Shown one piece after another: positions 1 through 5,473 of a DNA stretch of 6,218 bases. The translations under genes were made by a program, and so were the position numbers. Position 1 is the stretch's first letter. Each line of letters begins with the position of its first letter. The notes below the pieces were generated by a model, which saw only the letters and a program-made list of their open reading frames with translations, had not been told where the DNA came from and searched no databases. This DNA comes from an uncultured Clostridia bacterium (lineage in GTDB: Bacteria; Bacillota; Clostridia; UBA1381), in NCBI GenBank assembly GCA_934454745.1, contig CAKSGP010000093.1, positions 1-6,218 on the forward strand, given 5' to 3'.

Positions 1-91
1 GAGTATAACTTATCATGACAGTAAATACCAATACAAAAGCCATAATAACGGTAGAAATCTTTTTATAATTGCTTTTAACAATATTACCCAT
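1..91 (-). CDS. N-terminus of an exported or membrane-anchored protein (partial, runs off left edge)
   Basis: Thirty codons are visible on the minus strand from ATG at 91-89 to the edge of the window, with no stop. The start is supported by an AAAGGAG ribosome binding site about 9 nt upstream. The peptide opens MGNIVKSNYKKIS and then has a hydrophobic run (about residues 14-28, rich in V, I, M, A, F) after a lysine-containing N-terminus. That is the layout of a Sec signal peptide or a single N-terminal membrane anchor. It follows the 48-aa peptide gene by 74 nt on the same strand, so it is probably the next gene of the same operon. Too little is present to name a family. Existence of the gene is well supported; function is unknown. 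Confidence 0.7.
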   Translation of the reverse strand, partial: MGNIVKSNYKKISTVIMAFVLVFTVMISYT

Positions 92-120
92 CTTTGTCTT
101 CTCCTTTATTGATTTACCGA

Positions 121-159
121 TTAAAATAAGTGCCGAAAGTCCGTTATCGGCAAAACGGA
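121..159 (-). terminator. Possible weak terminator/attenuator with two competing hairpins
   Basis: Between the 48-aa peptide gene and the next gene, the minus strand can form TGCCGA/TCGGCA (152-147 with 136-131, 10-nt loop) followed by CTTATTTTAA. A second stem, TCCGTT/AACGGA (159-154 with 145-140), overlaps it and cannot form at the same time. The U-tract is imperfect, so this may only reduce read-through into the last gene, or have no role. Confidence 0.3.
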
Positions 160-165
160 TTTTCG

Positions 166-312
166 CTAAAACTGCCATTTACCCCAACCGTCCATAGAGT
201 CGAAACCGTTCGAATCGCTTTCGGTTAATATATCAGTTACCGAAACCGTCTCTGTTTCAAGTTCCGGGGGTTCGTAGGCTTTCTTTTCGGAACAGTCTTT
301 TAATATTTCCAT
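166..312 (-). CDS. 48-aa acidic peptide with YxxPxLE motif and GWGKWQF tail (peptide 2)
   Basis: This small gene starts at ATG 312-310 and stops with TAG at 168-166. The ribosome binding site GGAGGG (327-322, spacing 9) is inside the last codons of the upstream lipoprotein gene, and the two genes overlap by 13 bp, which implies translational coupling. The 48 residues read as a Lys/Glu-containing N-terminus, then YEPPELE (13-19), D27-I-L, S32, and a short Asp/Ser/Gly-rich stretch ending in MDGWGKWQF (40-48). There is no signal peptide. The first half aligns gap-free with the 49-aa peptide at 898-749. The last nine residues match the C-terminus of the lipoprotein. YxxPxL is known as the leader motif recognised by the RRE/B1 proteins of many lasso-peptide systems, but no maturation enzyme is visible here. 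Small clostridial ORFs with this kind of N-terminus are, as far as I recall, widespread and uncharacterised. The gene call is well supported; function is unknown. Confidence 0.72.
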   Translation of the reverse strand: MEILKDCSEKKAYEPPELETETVSVTDILTESDSNGFDSMDGWGKWQF

Positions 313-329
313 TTGCTCCAACCCTCCAT
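166..329 (-). repeat. Two 30-bp imperfect direct repeats encoding the M-E/D-G-W-x-K-W tail
   Basis: The last ten codons (stop included) of the lipoprotein gene (329-300) and of the 48-aa peptide gene (195-166) match at 23 of 30 bases by direct comparison on the minus strand. Both encode M[ED]GW[SG]KW[KQ][YF] followed immediately by a stop. The flanking sequences do not match, so only the tail is shared. In the first copy, the repeat also contains the ribosome binding site and start codon of the 48-aa gene (AAATGG). Confidence 0.8.
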
Positions 330-749
330 CGTCTGCTTGTCGCTTTGTGATGGAGTATCGTTACTGTCCGAAGAACCCGAAGATGCCGCAGACGAACTGC
401 TCGACGGGGTTGACGCTTTGCTCTCATCCTTAGATGTTGTGCCGTTGTTCTTTCCCGTCTCTCCCTTTGCGGGTATATCGTCCTCGGTGGCTATTGTACT
501 GTCGGAGACTGTTGTCTTTCCGCTTGTCTTCCCGTCAGACTTTCCGCCGCTTATTATGCTCCCTGTCTCCAGGTCTACGGTCGGTATATTTTCTTCTCCG
601 CCGCCTACATCTATCGTGTCTATATTTATCTCGCTGTTTGCACTGCTCTGACTGCTGTCTGCCAACTTATCTTTGCTTTTCTTTCCGCACCCCGTAATAC
701 CTATCGCTATTACAAGTGCGCAAAGTGCCAACAATGCCTGTTTTTTCAT
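300..749 (-). CDS. Low-complexity surface lipoprotein with conserved aromatic C-terminal tail
   Basis: A 149-aa protein. Residues 1-20 form a lipoprotein signal peptide ending in the lipobox ITGC (18-21), so the mature protein should begin at lipid-modified Cys21 on the outer face of the membrane. The next 40 residues are mixed and acidic. From about 61 to 138 the sequence is a Ser/Thr/Gly/Asp/Lys-rich stalk with a run of serines at 116-120 and no predicted fold. It ends in MEGWSKWKY (141-149), the only aromatic-rich patch and a near copy of the tail of the 48-aa peptide. The start ATG overlaps the stop of the upstream 49-aa peptide gene (TAATG), so translation is probably coupled. The architecture (anchor, flexible stalk, terminal motif) suggests display of the tail at the cell surface. 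This is inference; I do not recognise the family. Confidence 0.85.
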   Translation of the reverse strand: MKKQALLALCALVIAIGITGCGKKSKDKLADSSQSSANSEINIDTIDVGGGEENIPTVDLETGSIISGGKSDGKTSGKTTVSDSTIATEDDIPAKGETGKNNGTTSKDESKASTPSSSSSAASSGSSDSNDTPSQSDKQTMEGWSKWKY

Positions 750-898
750 TAGATACCCTCTCCAGGGGATATAGTTCCGCCGGCTTCGGTTGAATCGTAT
801 CCTTCCTGATCGTTTATCAGGTCTCCGCTTGTGTATACTACATCAGCTGTCAGAAGCTTTATTATCTCTACTTCGGGTTTTAAAAACTTGTTCTTCAT
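749..898 (-). CDS. 49-aa peptide with FxxPEVE motif (peptide 1)
   Basis: ATG at 898-896 is preceded by AAGGGAG with an 8-nt spacing. The stop TAA at 751-749 overlaps the ATG of the lipoprotein gene by one base. The peptide begins MKNKFLKPEVEIIK, continues with D19-V-V and TSGD (23-26), and ends in a Gly/Glu/Asp/Ser/Thr-rich segment finishing ISPGEGI. It has no signal peptide, no Cys and no membrane segment. It belongs by eye to the common clostridial class of small ORFs of the form K-x-[FY]-x-K-P-E-[VL]-E ... D-[VI]-[IV]-x-T-S-G-D, whose role is not known to me. The motif spacing is identical to that in the 48-aa peptide of this operon. A leader-plus-core layout as in ribosomally made, modified peptides is possible but not shown. 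It lies 18 nt after the secreted protein gene. Confidence 0.75.
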   Translation of the reverse strand: MKNKFLKPEVEIIKLLTADVVYTSGDLINDQEGYDSTEAGGTISPGEGI

Positions 899-916
899 AA
901 TATTAGCTCCCTTCGT

Positions 917-1993
917 TTATGATCTGACCGGTGCGGCTGTTATTACCTTCTCGGAGAATGTAACTGTATCACCGACTACGCTGTAACCTACGCCTGAGTA
1001 TGTTGCTGTATCGCTTATATTGGTAAGTCTTGCGGCATACTGCAAAAGATCTTTGCTCTTAACTGCCCACATTGACTTGGTCTGCTCAACCCTGCGTACT
1101 ACTATGCTGATGTTCTCTCCGGCAGGTATTTTTATTGCGGTTACAGTGTTGTCGGCATTATGCTTTGTTTCATACTGTGTATAAACCTTATTAAGGATAT
1201 CTTCTACCGTGTAGCCCTTTTGGGTAATGTAATAATTCTTAAAGGCTTCCCAGTCGCCCTCAAACAAAAGGGTTCCTCTCTTGTCTGCCGCTTTATTTGT
1301 GTATGTACCGAACTGTACCGCCGTATTTGTATTGTGATGGCCGTATCCGAATGTTGTTATGCCGTTTGCCGGCACTTCAAATTCTGCATATGTTTGCTCT
1401 GCAGGCACTTCAAAGCTTCCGTCTGCTGCTTTGTCTACATATTTTTTGTCTGAGGTCTCTATAAATCCGTACGGAATGAAATATCCTTTTGTTTCACTAA
1501 GTTTTCCTGCCACTGCGGTTTTTTCATTAGGCTTTACTGCTAAATCGTCAAACTTATAATCAGCCTTTACGGTGCTCTTTCCGTCCTTTGCAAGTGTTGC
1601 TTCTACATTAATTGTATCCGCTCCGTTTACCTTTGCCTCTACCGTTATATTTGCATATCCGGCTGTTTGCATATCTGCGCTTGTAAGGTCTACTATGTGT
1701 ATCTTGTTCTTTTCTACCTTGACATTGCTGTCTTTGGTAAGCTTCGCCTTATCCATTTGGGCGTCGGTGAACTCAACCTTGTTATTCTTGGATGTTATGG
1801 TTATATCCATTCCCTTTACAACCGCAAAATCCGACAGTCTTACTATAAAGCTTGCCGTTTCTCCTGCTTTTACCGGATTGCTTCCGTTTCCGTACACCTT
1901 TATTTCAGGTGTCCCGTTCGCCGCAAACGCATTTATGCCCATCGCTGAAATCATTAACGCGCCTGCTACTATGCTTGCTGTTAGTTTTTTCAT
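917..1993 (-). CDS. Secreted 358-aa protein with cohesin-like N-terminal region
   Basis: I place the start at ATG 1993-1991, which has an AGGAGG site 7 nt upstream and opens directly into a signal peptide (MKKLTASIVAGALMISAMG, cleavage probably after AFA or AFAA, residues 22-25). The open frame extends 46 codons further upstream but only into insertion-sequence DNA. Mature residues 28-150 look like a beta-sandwich of cohesin type: PEIKVYG, then VKAGETASFIVRLS, GMDITI, the NKIHIVDL strand and a GYANITVEAKV strand. Residues 165-358 form a second, unrecognised region with YFIPYGFIE (171-179), many Tyr/Phe, and a K/R-rich IPAGENISIVVRRVE (289-303). There are no transmembrane or sortase signals, so it is probably released or bound non-covalently. 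It heads a run of five closely spaced minus-strand genes and is likely their first gene. The cohesin assignment is moderate; gene and export are firm. Confidence 0.85.
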   Translation of the reverse strand: MKKLTASIVAGALMISAMGINAFAANGTPEIKVYGNGSNPVKAGETASFIVRLSDFAVVKGMDITITSKNNKVEFTDAQMDKAKLTKDSNVKVEKNKIHIVDLTSADMQTAGYANITVEAKVNGADTINVEATLAKDGKSTVKADYKFDDLAVKPNEKTAVAGKLSETKGYFIPYGFIETSDKKYVDKAADGSFEVPAEQTYAEFEVPANGITTFGYGHHNTNTAVQFGTYTNKAADKRGTLLFEGDWEAFKNYYITQKGYTVEDILNKVYTQYETKHNADNTVTAIKIPAGENISIVVRRVEQTKSMWAVKSKDLLQYAARLTNISDTATYSGVGYSVVGDTVTFSEKVITAAPVRS

Positions 1994-2021
1994 TTTCTTT
2001 CCTCCTAAATTATTATTTCGT

Positions 2022-2048
2022 ATTGTAAACTTAAATGAAAGTTGAGAA
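2022..2048 (-). promoter_or_regulatory. Candidate promoter of the minus-strand operon, partly inside the IS end
   Basis: TACAAT (2027-2022) lies 28 nt upstream of the start codon of the 358-aa gene, which gives a short leader that includes the ribosome binding site. The best -35 candidate, TTCTCA (2048-2043, spacing 15), is weak and lies within the terminal sequence of the insertion-sequence remnant. If this is the real promoter, the insertion has replaced or remodelled its upstream half. Confidence 0.35.
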
Positions 2049-2071
2049 CCTCTCGTCCCTTTTGGTATAAT
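2042..2071 (+). promoter_or_regulatory. Transposase promoter at the IS left end
   Basis: TTGAGA (2042-2047) and a consensus TATAAT (2066-2071) are separated by 18 bp, with an extended -10 (TGG before TATAAT). This lies about 50 bp upstream of the transposase start codon at 2122. The -35 box overlaps the GAGAACCT terminal motif, as is usual for IS promoters. It may still fire into the remnant and antisense into the 3' end of the 606-aa gene. Confidence 0.5.
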
Positions 2072-2121
2072 GGTTTCACCACAAAACACAAGTACTCCCA
2101 AAAGAAAGGAAAGGTTCTCTG

Positions 2122-2280
2122 ATGAAATCATATCACATTAGGTGCCCGAAATGCAACAACAATCATTCATTTTATCGTTACGGCAAAGATTTAGATGGTT
2201 ACCAAAAGTATCTCTGTCGAAACTGCTGTCATCAATTTGCACCCGAACGACCGAGGTCGGAGGGGGCAAATTGTTGGATG
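2122..2280 (+). pseudogene. N-terminal zinc-ribbon fragment of an IS transposase
   Basis: The open frame starts at ATG 2122 with a GGAAAGG-like site just upstream and stays open to 2346. The first 45 or so residues are typical of the DNA-binding zinc ribbon at the start of many IS transposases: CPKC (8-11), FYRYGKDLDGYQKYLCRNC (17-35) with C32/C35, then HQFAPERPR. After about residue 48 the peptide loses this character and becomes the antisense of the neighbouring gene. The DDE catalytic domain is entirely absent, so it cannot transpose on its own. The family cannot be fixed from the zinc ribbon alone; IS1-, ISL3- and IS1595-type enzymes carry related domains. Confidence 0.7.
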
Positions 2281-2284
2281 GATG

Positions 2285-4105
2285 TTAATCTAAACATTTT
2301 TTTTTTAAAGAGCCCCTTTGCGCATCGTAAATATAAGTATCTGTAAAAATCGTTTCATCGCCGATTATTACATATCCCTTTGCAAAAACATAACCCGTTG
2401 TAACATCCACAGACTGAGAAAGCTCATTTACAAGGTAATTTGAATTCGGTGTTTTGGTAAGCTTAGTACCATACTTTAAGAGCATATCATCTATACCGTC
2501 GAGAGTGCAGGCAGCAGTACCTATGTAAAGTCCTGTTTCGGTAACATTTTTATAATTACCTGTATTGAAGGCATTCATTTGATATGTAACTCCGCTGCCT
2601 GAGCTTACAGCAGTTATTTCCATGCCCTTGTCGCTTATATTCTCAATTGATATTTCTTTGAAATCAACCTTTATATTAATATTATCTTTTGCCGTAACAT
2701 CGCTGCCCAACGCACCGGCAAATACCATTATGCCTAAATCATTGAAGTACCAACCATTAGTATTTTGAAGCGAGTCTTTAGTTGTAATTTCTTTTTCAAA
2801 TTGAACCCAACCGTTATCAGCTTCTGAAGCAGTGATTTGAGGTATCAATGCAGAGTTGGAATCATTTTTATCAATTTCATTAAATAGGTCGCCTAAACCT
2901 GTTACATTAGGATGAACTGCCGTTGTAACTTCTCTAATAGTTGAAGACCACGCACCATCACTGTCATACCCCATTAAAACAATCCGGGCTTTACTTTGAC
3001 TATCGTCATCCGGCTTAGTAAATTCTTTAATTTTATACTTAAACCTAACCTTATATTTATTTGAAGGAGCTATTTCATAAATATTGCTGCTTTTATCTTT
3101 TAGAGCAAAAAATCCGTAGCAATTTTTCGCGTTAGCAGCACTACCTGAAAATTCAAACATTGTTTTACTGCTGTCGTCGGCATCTACTGTTTTAGTTGTT
3201 GTAGCGTTGCTTATTGAACTCACTTCTTTAACAAGGTTCAATTCATTTGGCGCTTCAATAGATATATTTTTAAAACTTACGGCAATATCGCCGGCATTGG
3301 TTTTGTTAGAAATTACTGAGAATGTAAGAATATCAAATGTACCGCTGGCTGTTGTAAGCGAATCGAGTGTTGTGAACTCGGCTGTTACGCTGTGCCAATT
3401 ACTGTCTGTTTCATCCTTCTTAATCCTTGCACCCACCGCCGCATAGCGACCTTGGGTTGCAGTTTCATTTGCTCTGTGTGCTGCTGTAACGGTATCAAGA
3501 TCTTTTGCTGTTACGGAGCGAACATTGGTAAAAGTACCTTCATCTTGTTTAGATACGCCCACCATTATGCTTAAATCCTTAAATTGGGCATCATCGGCCT
3601 CGCTGTAAGCGTCTACTCTGTAATCGAATTTGACCCTGTATGCAGTTGAGGTATTTAATTTATAAAACTGATTATCATCGGTTTTAAGCTGTATTCCGCC
3701 GCCGCTCCATGTATTAACGCTTGCATAATTGCGCTTAAACTTTAATACTTTTTCTCCGTTTTCGTCAACTACGGTTGTGTGTGAGTCTCCGCTTACCGAA
3801 CGACGATTTAATTTTGTAAAGCTTGCCGGCATTACAGCTGAAGTCGACTCATCAACTGTAGGCATATTTTCTGTTCCAACCTCCCATACGAGCAGCTTTT
3901 GCCTTAATTCTTCGACGGTTATATCCGCAACACTGCTTTCGTGTGCATGAACCAAATCGCAAATGTCAAGCACACTATCGCCGTTACAATTTCCAAAATC
4001 AATTGCCTTAACATCTGCCGCAGCTGCCGTAGGACTCAAGACAAACATTGCCGCCACTAAAGATAATGCCGTGAAAATTGATGAAATCTGTTTTGCTTTT
4101 TTCAT
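2285..4105 (-). CDS. Secreted dockerin-like protein with two tandem CBM-like modules and an Ig-like C-terminus
   Basis: 606 aa. The start ATG 4105-4103 has AAAGGAGT 7 nt upstream and begins a signal peptide (MKKAKQISSIFTALSLVAAM, cleavage near AAAA 27-30). Residues 39-56 are a single dockerin-type calcium loop (N39, N41, D43, D47, D50, then LV helix). A normal dockerin has two, and its first position is usually Asp rather than Asn. Two homologous beta-sandwich modules follow, at about 95-285 and 290-490, each with the order YRVKF/YKVRF, a buried LSIMVG/ARIVLMG strand, WHSVTAEFTTLDSL/WVQFEKEITTKDSL and a final VSFKNISIE/VDFKEISIE. They resemble family 4/9/16/22-like carbohydrate-binding modules. 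Residues 494-595 look like an Ig-like/fibronectin-like module (GLYIGT, GYVFAKGYVII). No catalytic domain is visible, so a binding or surface role is inferred. The last residues (GSLKKKCLD) are coded by a ten-T tract next to the IS remnant and may not be original. The divergent AraC gene probably regulates it. Confidence 0.87.
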   Translation of the reverse strand: MKKAKQISSIFTALSLVAAMFVLSPTAAAADVKAIDFGNCNGDSVLDICDLVHAHESSVADITVEELRQKLLVWEVGTENMPTVDESTSAVMPASFTKLNRRSVSGDSHTTVVDENGEKVLKFKRNYASVNTWSGGGIQLKTDDNQFYKLNTSTAYRVKFDYRVDAYSEADDAQFKDLSIMVGVSKQDEGTFTNVRSVTAKDLDTVTAAHRANETATQGRYAAVGARIKKDETDSNWHSVTAEFTTLDSLTTASGTFDILTFSVISNKTNAGDIAVSFKNISIEAPNELNLVKEVSSISNATTTKTVDADDSSKTMFEFSGSAANAKNCYGFFALKDKSSNIYEIAPSNKYKVRFKYKIKEFTKPDDDSQSKARIVLMGYDSDGAWSSTIREVTTAVHPNVTGLGDLFNEIDKNDSNSALIPQITASEADNGWVQFEKEITTKDSLQNTNGWYFNDLGIMVFAGALGSDVTAKDNINIKVDFKEISIENISDKGMEITAVSSGSGVTYQMNAFNTGNYKNVTETGLYIGTAACTLDGIDDMLLKYGTKLTKTPNSNYLVNELSQSVDVTTGYVFAKGYVIIGDETIFTDTYIYDAQRGSLKKKCLD

Positions 4106-4282
4106 TTTTTTTACTCCTTTTAATAAATTTTGTTTTACCCTGTAGCAAAAAAAGTTATTAAGATTTTTCTGCATATCACCCTTCTACCTATTTTTTAGAT
4201 CACTTACTTAATATTAAAGAATACAAATTACGCAAAATCACTGACATACGGCATAATTAATCAATAATCTATTCTATTCACT

Positions 4283-4288
4283 ATTATA
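4283..4288 (-). promoter_or_regulatory. -10 element (TATAAT) facing the 606-aa secreted gene
   Basis: A consensus TATAAT on the minus strand would start transcription near 4276 and give a leader of about 170 nt. The hexamer 17 bp upstream is AATAAT, a very poor -35, as expected for an activator-dependent promoter. The direct repeat at 4311-4341 abuts that position. Confidence 0.45.
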
Positions 4289-4310
4289 CAGCAACACACA
4301 CAATCATTAT

Positions 4311-4341
4311 TGTAAATTTGTTGCTTGGATTGTGTAAATTT
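4311..4341 (-). promoter_or_regulatory. Candidate AraC-type operator: 22-bp-spaced direct repeat
   Basis: TGTAAATTT occurs at 4311-4319 and again at 4333-4341 on the plus strand (AAATTTACA on the minus strand), a centre-to-centre spacing of 22 bp, or two helical turns. AraC-family proteins with two HTH motifs typically bind such directly repeated half-sites. The second copy is part of the palindrome GTAAATTTAC (4334-4343). Relative to the minus-strand -10 the repeats lie at about -35 to -65, a class II activator position. TACGGCATA also occurs twice nearby (4247-4255 and 4341-4349). Confidence 0.5.
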
Positions 4342-4352
4342 ACGGCATATGC

Positions 4353-4379
4353 TTGATTTTTTTAAAATATGGTTATACT
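4353..4379 (+). promoter_or_regulatory. Candidate promoter of the AraC-family gene
   Basis: TTGATT (4353-4358) and TATACT (4374-4379) are separated by 15 bp, shorter than ideal, with the -10 about 38 nt upstream of the TTG start. The candidate operator lies just upstream, so autoregulation is possible. The rest of the 312-bp intergenic region is AT-rich and holds no gene I can support. Confidence 0.35.
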
Positions 4380-4417
4380 AAAAATACACCTAAAACACAA
4401 AAAAGAAGGCGCATATT

Positions 4418-5263
4418 TTGAATTATAACCTTGAAATATATAACATTGACAATACATATGAATACGGATTAAGAATTACCCAATGCGGTATGTTAAGCGC
4501 TTTAGGAAAGGTTAACTCCGTGCCCCACGTTTACGATAATTATGTACTATCATTTGTAACAAAAGGTGACGGAGCTTATATAATTGACGGTGTTATTAAT
4601 CAGGTAAAAACAGGTGATGCCTTTTTAACTGCACCAAATGTTATAACCAGTTGGACCACTCAAGACAATAATCCTATTCAATACATTTTTATGGTTATCA
4701 ACGGTCCCGAACATTTAAAAATTCTTAGTGACGTTGGACTCGGTTTAAGAAGCAGAATATTTAAGTACCTGTATAAAGGTGACCAGAGTATATTACAGTA
4801 CTTATTCTCGCTTTATGAGGCAGGTAAATCAAACCCTACGAATGAATATAAAATTATAGGCTATCTTTATCTTATAATGGATTGCATATCTAAAAACAAC
4901 AAAAGAGAAGAATATGATATTTTAACTTCTCAAGGAATATATTTTAAAAAAGCGGTAACATTTATATCCGATAACTATTCAAATAACATTAATGTACTTG
5001 ATATTGCAAACTTTTTAAATATTGATAGAACTTACTTGTACAAAATTTTTAAAACCAAAACCGGAGTTTCTCCCGTATCTTATTTGAATAATTATCGATT
5101 AGAGAAAGCCAAGTGGATGATTATGCACTCTGATTTTTCGAATACTGACATTGCTGTTGCATCCGGTTTTTATGATTATTCCCATTTTTCTCGTGCGTTC
5201 AAAAAAAGATATGGATTATCACCCGGAGAATTTCGCTACCAAATTAAATCCACTCATTCATGA
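4418..5263 (+). CDS. AraC-family transcriptional regulator
   Basis: 281 aa with a TTG start at 4418, chosen because GAAGG lies 8 nt upstream and the N-terminal domain is then complete; the next in-frame Met is residue 25. Residues 20-110 form a cupin-type ligand-binding domain: VLSFVTKGDGAYIIDG (43-58), the turn VKTGDAFLTAP (63-73), and a QYIFMVINGPE strand. Such domains usually sense a small sugar or glycan product. Residues 175-277 are the AraC/XylS DNA-binding domain: HTH1 around INVLDIANFLNIDRTYLYKIFK (191-212) and HTH2 around NTDIAVASGFYDYSHFSRAFKK (242-263), ending with the signature YGLSPGEFR (265-273). All conserved positions look intact. It is divergent from the 606-aa carbohydrate-binding-like protein and shares a 312-bp control region with it, so it probably activates that gene in response to a glycan. 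The ligand is unknown. Confidence 0.95.
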   Translation: MNYNLEIYNIDNTYEYGLRITQCGMLSALGKVNSVPHVYDNYVLSFVTKGDGAYIIDGVINQVKTGDAFLTAPNVITSWTTQDNNPIQYIFMVINGPEHLKILSDVGLGLRSRIFKYLYKGDQSILQYLFSLYEAGKSNPTNEYKIIGYLYLIMDCISKNNKREEYDILTSQGIYFKKAVTFISDNYSNNINVLDIANFLNIDRTYLYKIFKTKTGVSPVSYLNNYRLEKAKWMIMHSDFSNTDIAVASGFYDYSHFSRAFKKRYGLSPGEFRYQIKSTHS

Positions 5264-5473
5264 CGTACAGACTGAAGCAAAACAATAAAAACCATTCAAC
5301 ACCGTTATGCTATTATTGAAATTGCTCGATATTCTTTATGTTTTTACAAATCAATTATACACTTTCACAAAAGGACAGTAAATGCAATATATCCACATGT
5401 ATTTGTATTTTTTCCATATATGTAGGTTTGTCAATGATGTGTTACAAAAAAGTTATTTCAAGCAAACTGCAAA

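Larger units (their letters stand above)
2041..2280 (+). mobile_element. Truncated insertion sequence: left end and start of transposase
   Basis: The segment begins near GTTGAGAACC and contains a promoter, a ribosome binding site and the first 50 or so codons of a zinc-ribbon transposase. After that the coding stops resembling one and runs antisense into the 3' end of the neighbouring secreted gene. GAGAACCT (2044-2051) is repeated inverted as AGGTTCTC (2112-2119), just before the transposase start. I find no matching right terminal repeat at the distal boundary, so this is a deletion remnant rather than a complete MITE. The left boundary is approximate (2035-2045) and the right one lies somewhere in about 2255-2300. 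Confidence 0.65.

Noticed and set aside
313..697. Two plus-strand open frames opposite the lipoprotein
   Set aside because: They lie antisense to a convincing lipoprotein gene with lipobox and coupled start, have no ribosome binding site of note, and their composition mirrors the Ser/Gly-rich stalk.
1572..2045. Plus-strand 157-aa open frame opposite the 358-aa gene
   Set aside because: It is antisense to a gene with signal peptide and AGGAGG site. Its hydrophobic look is produced by reading the opposite strand of beta-rich coding sequence.
1994..2131. N-terminal extension of the 358-aa protein to an upstream ATG at 2131
   Set aside because: The extra 46 codons read through the IS end in reverse. 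The internal ATG has a perfect ribosome binding site and begins the signal peptide.
2297..2306. Ten-T run as an intrinsic terminator
   Set aside because: No stem precedes it on the plus strand, and it is inside the coding end of the 606-aa gene on the minus strand.
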